The position numbers and the translations under genes were made by a program. A DNA stretch of 64,000 bases from Lunularia cruciata (lineage: Eukaryota; Streptophyta; Marchantiopsida; Lunulariales; Lunulariaceae). Below, piece by piece: positions 58,522 to 64,000 of the stretch (the stretch's first letter is position 1; each line of letters opens with the position of its first letter). The stretch lies in the NCBI GenBank assembly GCA_948567375.1, contig OX419757.1:16816974-16880973 (forward strand), given 5' to 3'. The notes under the pieces were generated by a model that worked only from the letters and a program-made list of their open reading frames with translations, made no database searches and had not been told where the DNA came from.

Positions 58522-59368
58522 TGGATAGTATCTCTACGGGAACAAACTTTACTTACTCGATTACCGCAAAAGTGATATTTGCCGGGTTGTCACATGATTT
58601 TTGGTGCCACTGCCGGGGATACAAATCTCGGAAGTGGAAGAATACAAAGCCAAATTTGAAACTGGGTGTTCATGCAATATGAATGTCTGCATTGAGAGAA
58701 CAACAAGACAAGAGGGCTCAAAGATGAGCGGTGCAGCGTGAAGAAGATGAACGTTTGAAAGCCCCATACGCTTCAGAAAAAAGTGAACGAGAAGAATTGG
58801 ACTTTCAACTTCTCCACAAAGTACAAGCAGCCCTGCGCAAACTTGATCAAAAGAGACGCAAAGGAGGTTGGCAAGGCTACTTTTCATCCCCGTCTGCCAA
58901 GACCAAGAAAGACTCAAGCAGGCAGACATACGCGCTATGACCCAGTACACTGACTTCCCCTAAAGCTATAAAGGAAGTTGATTTCATTAAGAAGTTTGTT
59001 CAAGAAAAGACAGCACGAACACTTACGGAGGAAGAGTGTCAACATCTGGTACGAAAAATTCCTTGGTTATCCCGAAGAAGATTCAAAGATCAGACGGAAG
59101 CTGTGGACCCTCTTACTTCTGATCGGGTTGAAGTCAACACCACCAAAGAAGAAGAAATTGTTGAAAACAACCCCAATTTGAACTCGACGAATTGGAACCC
59201 GTGGGCAGACAACACGACGTCCATACCAAGTAGCTTTGCGGTTCTCGTAAGTTCAACTTTACCACACCCAAATCCGCCGCACCAAACAATGTCTTCGTTA
59301 CTTGTGACCCGACATGCTTATCAAAAGTACAAAGGTACCAAGCAAGACGAAGATCCTGACGAATTCAT
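58522..59368 (+). mobile_element. B4 repeated segment: LTR end, primer site and partial gag
   Basis: 73 bp of LTR end (58522-58594), a primer site (58602-58619, TGGTGCCACTGCCGGGGA) and a second gag start region (58681-59368), closely similar to 57615-58310. Gag then joins an LTR tail at 59369. It looks like a second element's 5' part joined by recombination. Confidence 0.8.
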
Positions 59369-59983
59369 TGATAGATAAAGCAAAGTGCTGGTTTCAGTAC
59401 TCGTCGCTTAAGCTTAATTCCAATTGTCAATTTCATGTTTGTGTTTGTGAGTGTGTGGAGAATTCTGAAGAGCAAGTCAATGTGCTTGTGGATGTTGGAA
59501 TCTGTAGCCTTGATCTTCATTCTGTGTGTTTGATCCTGAGTGAAGTGCATCGGAGTAATGCCTTGACAGATCTGAGAGGAATTGTAGTGTTGGTAGTATT
59601 TTGCATTGGTGAGTGCAACACGAAGTTGATGTGAAGCAATTTCAATCGAGGAAGTTGTGCCTTCAGTGGAGGGATGGAACACAATTCTAAGGCAAAATTG
59701 GTCTTTGCAGTGAAGTGCCGTCTTTGGGAGAATCTGAATCATCACAATCAAGAATTGTTTGGACAGAATTGACTATGTTGTGTATTCGTGACAAGTTGTC
59801 AAGATTGTGAGCTTGTTACTCTCTTCTGGGTGTAGTTTCTACCTGAGAGATTAAAGAAGCAATCAAGAAGAACTGCAATTGTGACTTTTGACTTCGTATT
59901 TGACCAATTCTGGATCATATCTCTACAGGAACAAACTTTACTTACTCGATTACCGCAAAAGTGATATTTTCCGGGTTGTCACA
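59369..59983 (+). repeat. Family B LTR tail
   Basis: The last 615 bp of a family B LTR (GATAGATAAAGC to GGGTTGTCACA), lacking the TATA-like box and the U3 ORF. It is the third LTR end within 2.5 kb. Confidence 0.85.
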
Positions 59984-60054
59984 TCATGTATTGGGGATTG
60001 TTGCTCCAAGCTATGATAAGTGCATTAATAGAATGTTTGAATTAAATTGTATAT
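59984..60054. other. Short unassigned spacer
   Basis: About 70 bp between the B LTR tail and A4. AT-rich; no match to other sequence in the window was seen. Confidence 0.4.
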
Positions 60055-61903
60055 AGCATCTTAATTTGGAGCTTTTGGCACAAGAGAAGAAGAAAGCTCG
60101 TTTTGGAGAGGATGCGCACTCTTCTCAAGGATTTACTCCTAGCCAAGATACTCCTATGTCTATTAGGAGCACTTGCACAAGCACTTCAACACCATCAACA
60201 ACAAAGACTCCAAGTTGGAAGAAGTTGGGGATGGAGCACTTCTTGATATCAAAGCAACAATGGAATTACAATGTCTTGGAAGATGTAGGTAGTCACAAAG
60301 CTAAAATCACAATGGGCCAATTGATTGCTTTGAACCCTACCTTGAGAAAGGATCTTAGAGGTGGTTTGAGTTCTACAAGGAACAAGAGGAAGAAGAAAGA
60401 AAAAGCTCCAGTATCAATGGGGATGGTGGATGCCAAGCTAGCACCATGGGAGGCTTGTGAATATGCCTCCAAGATTGATGTGAGAGTGAATGGTCTTAAC
60501 ATCAAGGATGCATTTGTTGATGGAGGATCAGCAGTGACTACCATGCTAGAAAGGTTGATGAGGAAGTTGGGTATGATAATCTAAAGACCTTCAGTTGTGG
60601 TGAGCATGGCAAACAAACAACAAGTTTGACCAATAGCGGTGATGGATAAAGTGGCAATTTAAGTTATGGGAGTTCAAAATCTCATGACTTTCCAAGTCTT
60701 GAAGGATTCAAGCTATGACTTACTTCTTGGGAGGCTATGGTTAAGAGCAACGTGTACAACTGAATGATGGCACAAAGGGTACGTGAGGATTGGGTCATCA
60801 AATCATAGAGTCATAATTCATGTGACTAACACCACCAACACTTCACATTCAAATACACCATCTTTTGATCATTGGGAATCAGATTCTAAAGAAGGAGCGT
60901 CAAGTGTGGACAAAAGCATAGAAGAGGAGACTTCCATAGAGGAGGATGAATCTGGATTTGATTAAGATGTGTATCCCTTGTGTGCTATGGATTTTGCACC
61001 TAAGCTTAAGGTTTTGAAGGACCCAAATAAATCACCATTGACACTTGAAGAGATAGAGAGGAGGTTATCTACCCTCAAGTATGGGCCAAATGTTACCAAG
61101 GAGGAGAAGTTGAGATTTGAGGAGATTTTCCGCAAGTTCATCCATATGTTTGCTTTTAGTTACAAGGATTTGAAAGAAGTCGCCTTGGAGGAGCACAAGA
61201 TAGAGATGGAATCACATGCAAGACCAATCTACCAAAAGCAACATTGCATTAGCCCATTAATATCTTTGGTTGTGAAGGAGGAGATTGATAAGCTCAAGAA
61301 GGCCAGATTTATCTTTGAGGTGGAGAATTCAGAATGGTTGTCTCCAATTGTCATTATGACAAAAAAGAATGGCAACCTTTGGATATATATGGATTACAAG
61401 AAGCTCAATGCTATTACTAAGAAAGACTATTACTCTTTGACATTCATTGATGAGATCGTGGAGGAGGTTGTAGGTCATGAGAAGTACAGTTTTAGAGATG
61501 GTTATAGTGGATATAACCAAATCAAGATTGCACCAGAGCATCAAAAACTCACCACATTCACAACACCTTGGGGAACTTATTCTTTCAAGGTCATGCCTTT
61601 TGTACTTTGCAATGCTCCATCCACATTCCAATGGTTCATGAACAAGGTATTTGAACCTTTAATTGGGAAATTTGTGAGAGACTTCATTGATGACTTTTGT
61701 GTCTTTGGGAGCAAGGAGGAGCACATTGAGCACCTAACCAAGGTCTTGCAATGCTTAGATGAGGCAAATGCATCACTCAACCCAGAGAAGTGCATTTTTG
61801 GATGTGAAGAAGGTCTACTTTTGGGGCACATCATCTCCAAGGATGGAATAGCAGTTGACCTTGAGAAGGTGAGGAAAATCTCAAACCTTCCATATATTCC
61901 ATA
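60055..61903 (+). mobile_element. A4: internal fragment of family A (protease to RT)
   Basis: Begins in the Gag-Pol linker (LELLAQEKK) and runs through protease (VNGLNIKDAFVDGGSAVTTM at about 60490) into RT (60969-61907: KYGPNVTKEEK, SPIVIMTKKNGNL, FIDDFCVFG). It ends in the connection region, where it joins an LTR. No LTR of its own is present. The order equals A1. Broken; about four breaks. Confidence 0.8.
60969..61903 (+). pseudogene. pol: A4 reverse transcriptase
   Basis: An open frame of about 310 codons containing RT fingers and palm with FIDDFCVFG and LLLGHIISKDGIAVD, closely similar to A1 RT. RNase H and integrase are missing. Confidence 0.8.
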
Positions 61904-64000
61904 TTGAGAGATATTATTTATATAGAGATAAAGGATGGTTCTACATTAATCATGATTAGCTTAATTTAGTCATAGCTAAGATAGAGGGGACCTTACTTTA
62001 GAGGAAGTGGAAAAGATGAACACTACTATTTTGGATTCTAGTGTGTTGACTTGGTATTCTTCCTATATGTTTGGCTTTGAGGAAAGAGTTGAGAACTCTT
62101 GGGCCTACAAGCCTTTTTGATTGGATTTGTCTATAGTCCAAGGAAAGCCCATGTGAAGGAATTCTTGACTTAGTGGTTGGATCAAGATAAGATCACATGC
62201 TAGTGGAATATGCCCATGTGAATGGATATTCCTTTCTAGTTTTTGACTTTACTTGAGTTTTAGTCTAGTAACTTGAGTTACTACGGTAATTAGTAACTTT
62301 GGTGTGTAACTATTTCACAAGTATATAAACAAGGGGTGAGGAGGTACTCATCATCCTTTCATTTGCAACTATCTCTCTCTCATTGGGTTCTCTAGTGAGC
62401 AATGTCTTGAGTCTTGGAGTGTTAGCCTTGGAGGACTATGATGGAGTTGGAGTTCCTTGCCTTCTTAGTCCATGGTGCATTACTATAAAAGCAATCAGAG
62501 GTTCATCCTGAGTGAGAGACAAGCCCGCTCACATTTTTGGTTCTATTGCCGGGACCTCTCTAGAAGGCAAGATAATGTTCCGCGTTCAATTTAACATTAG
62601 GCAGAAGGAGGCTATGAGAGCTCACTTGGAGAGAACATTAGGAGAGGAGAGGGCTGAACTTATGTTAGAGAACCAAGATCTATTTGTATACCCTATAGTT
62701 CATTATGATGTCTTTGAAGTGATTTTTTACATCTTGTACACATGAGAGGATTTGGAGAGATTGTGTGAGGTGGATGCAGATTTTGGGAATTAAGGTGATT
62801 TTGGGCAAAATCTCAAGTTTCAGATCTGGACTTGAAATTTCTACACATGATAGCTTGGATTGTCTTTCAATTAGCACACTTGAAATTATTATGAGAACAA
62901 CTATGTGAACTAGGCTAGAATTTCTGAAAATTGATAGGGTACACTGCTCTCGCAACTACATGCTCTCTAGAAAATTGTACAGAGTCTGCCATTTCTTTCA
63001 TTTTTTGTGGATTTTTCTGAAAATATCCAATAAAATTAAGTACATTGTACCCTACTTTTCTCCACAAAAATTAGAGAGAGATCATTCTTGCGCAAGGAGT
63101 TATGAGTTTTTGAAGTGAAGGGGGTGGTTTTCAGACCAAATCTGAATATGTGTGCTAAATAGAAAGGTTTCTAGACCAAATGGCTCAATGAAAAGATCTG
63201 AAATTTTGCAAGGAGAGACACCTTAGAGTTGAGATCAAGTGTGCAAAACTTGAGAGGACTGTGATGTACTGGTTGGGAGATTTGAGTGACATTGTGAGGA
63301 AGGGTCAATTCTACAGAGTGGAGATCTCATGCTTGAGGAGTTTGAGAGCAACAAAAAGCATGTTTGAGTGTTTAGATTCATCTTGGGAACATGGAGGGTC
63401 ATCAAGAGTGGAAATTGAGACTATGAAAGGTTCCTCTAGGGTTTGAGGTGATTTTCAAGGTGGATTTGAGGAAAAGAGAGTTTACAATAGAATTTGAAGA
63501 GAGTGTTGAGAGGATCCAAAAACCTACACCACTTGGAGGAAAGAGTGACTCTAAGTGCTTTCTATGTAGAAAGAAGAGACACAAGGGAAATTCATGTCCA
63601 TTAACCTTTGAGAGCAAGAGATCAAGGGAAAGGAGAGGCTTACTTGACTTGGGTTTGCATGTTGGACCTTCTTCACCAAGATTGGGAGGGAGAAGATCTA
63701 AGACCAAGGAGTTGTGTGAGGTTTGTGGAGTTGAAGGACTTCCAAAAGGACATAAGTGTAGTGGATTAAAATCACTTTTGGAGAAGTTGGTGAAGGATCT
63801 TGGAGAGAGTCTTAGTACAGCTACAGAAATACTACCACCTTCATCAGCTAGTTCTCAAGATTAGTGATGGAGATAATCTTTCAACTTATGGATAAACTAT
63901 CCATGAGAGTTAGATTAATATGCACTTTAGGATTTGATGTTGCTATAGAAATCTTGGAGCAACCTGAACCCTTTGTGTTCCCTAGGGTGGATTACTCTCA
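61904..64000 (+). mobile_element. A5: family A element, 5' part, running out of the window
   Basis: LTR lacking its first 50-60 bp (61904-62533), tRNA-Asp-like primer site (62538-62555), leader, and zinc-knuckle ORF (63448-63864). The gag start expected from A1 would lie shortly beyond 64000. Its zinc-knuckle ORF shows the uninterrupted sequence into which B2 inserted in A1. Broken. Confidence 0.8.
63448..63864 (+). pseudogene. A5 zinc-knuckle ORF upstream of gag
   Basis: The longest version of this ORF (138 codons): VDLRKREFTIEFEESVERIQ, a knuckle region starting CFLC, PRLGGRRSKTKELCEVCG, then a Ser-rich end. An upstream frame (63261-63446) probably belongs to the same gene's N-terminal part. 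It shares no visible homology with Gag of the same family. Confidence 0.6.

Noticed and set aside
59365-59751. Open frames in both strands of the B LTR tail (also near 6136, 19253, 56935)
   Set aside because: Frames overlap the promoter and transcribed tail, are not conserved in length between copies, and show no domain.

Overview
The window looks like a retrotransposon graveyard from a large green-plant (streptophyte) genome. I found no intact host gene, rRNA, tRNA, CRISPR array or bacterial signal. The plant assignment rests on tRNA-Asp-type primer sites, Athila/Tat-like Ty3/gypsy reverse transcriptase and a plant-type transposon-protein domain. A fern, lycophyte or other non-flowering plant seems likelier than a flowering plant, but this is an inference. 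Nearly all of the 64 kb is assigned to four LTR-retrotransposon families, called A to D here. All copies are broken and many are nested in one another.

Family A is Athila/Tat-like gypsy with LTRs of about 690 bp, a zinc-knuckle ORF upstream of gag, and gag-protease-RT-RNase H-integrase. It supplies A1 (4499-14914), A2 (14992-20093), inverted A3 (20094-22884), A4 (60055-61903), A5 (61904 to the window end), two solo LTRs (3627-4314, 24317-25008), an LTR piece at 1-242 and a diverged LTR (29650-30344). Family B has a giant LTR of about 3.7-3.8 kb whose U3 part carries coding sequence (a domain resembling a plant transposon protein, then coiled coils). It is followed by a near-perfect tRNA-Asp primer site and gag. 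Copies are B1 (243-3221), solo LTR B2 (5829-9612), shortened solo LTR B3 (18006-19901) and B4 (53824-59983, with a partly repeated 3' side). Family D (30345-32562) is a truncated gypsy element with a tRNA-Met primer site.

Family C is the most interesting. Its domain order is gag (RGG tract, two zinc knuckles), protease, a DNMT3-like cytosine-C5 DNA methyltransferase, RT, RNase H, integrase and a C-terminal PHD finger. C1 (33960-53120, +) is split by the younger C2 (39283-49108, -), which is flanked by the duplication GGATGC. C3 (22885-29483, -) is a third large copy and 3222-4498 holds a gag fragment. C1 and C2 share an unusual end structure. Instead of two equal LTRs, the 5' end has block A (about 440-450 bp) and the 3' end has B-A-B (B about 105 bp). 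This is the split-direct-repeat layout known from DIRS/PAT elements, but here it occurs in an element with a DDE integrase and target-site duplications.

How the parts would have worked together (inference): the methyltransferase could mark the element's own DNA, the PHD finger could steer integration by reading histone tails, and the split repeats suggest a circular or tandem DNA intermediate. The only stretches not assigned to LTR elements are 32563-33959 (with a possible LINE remnant), 53121-53823 and 59984-60054.
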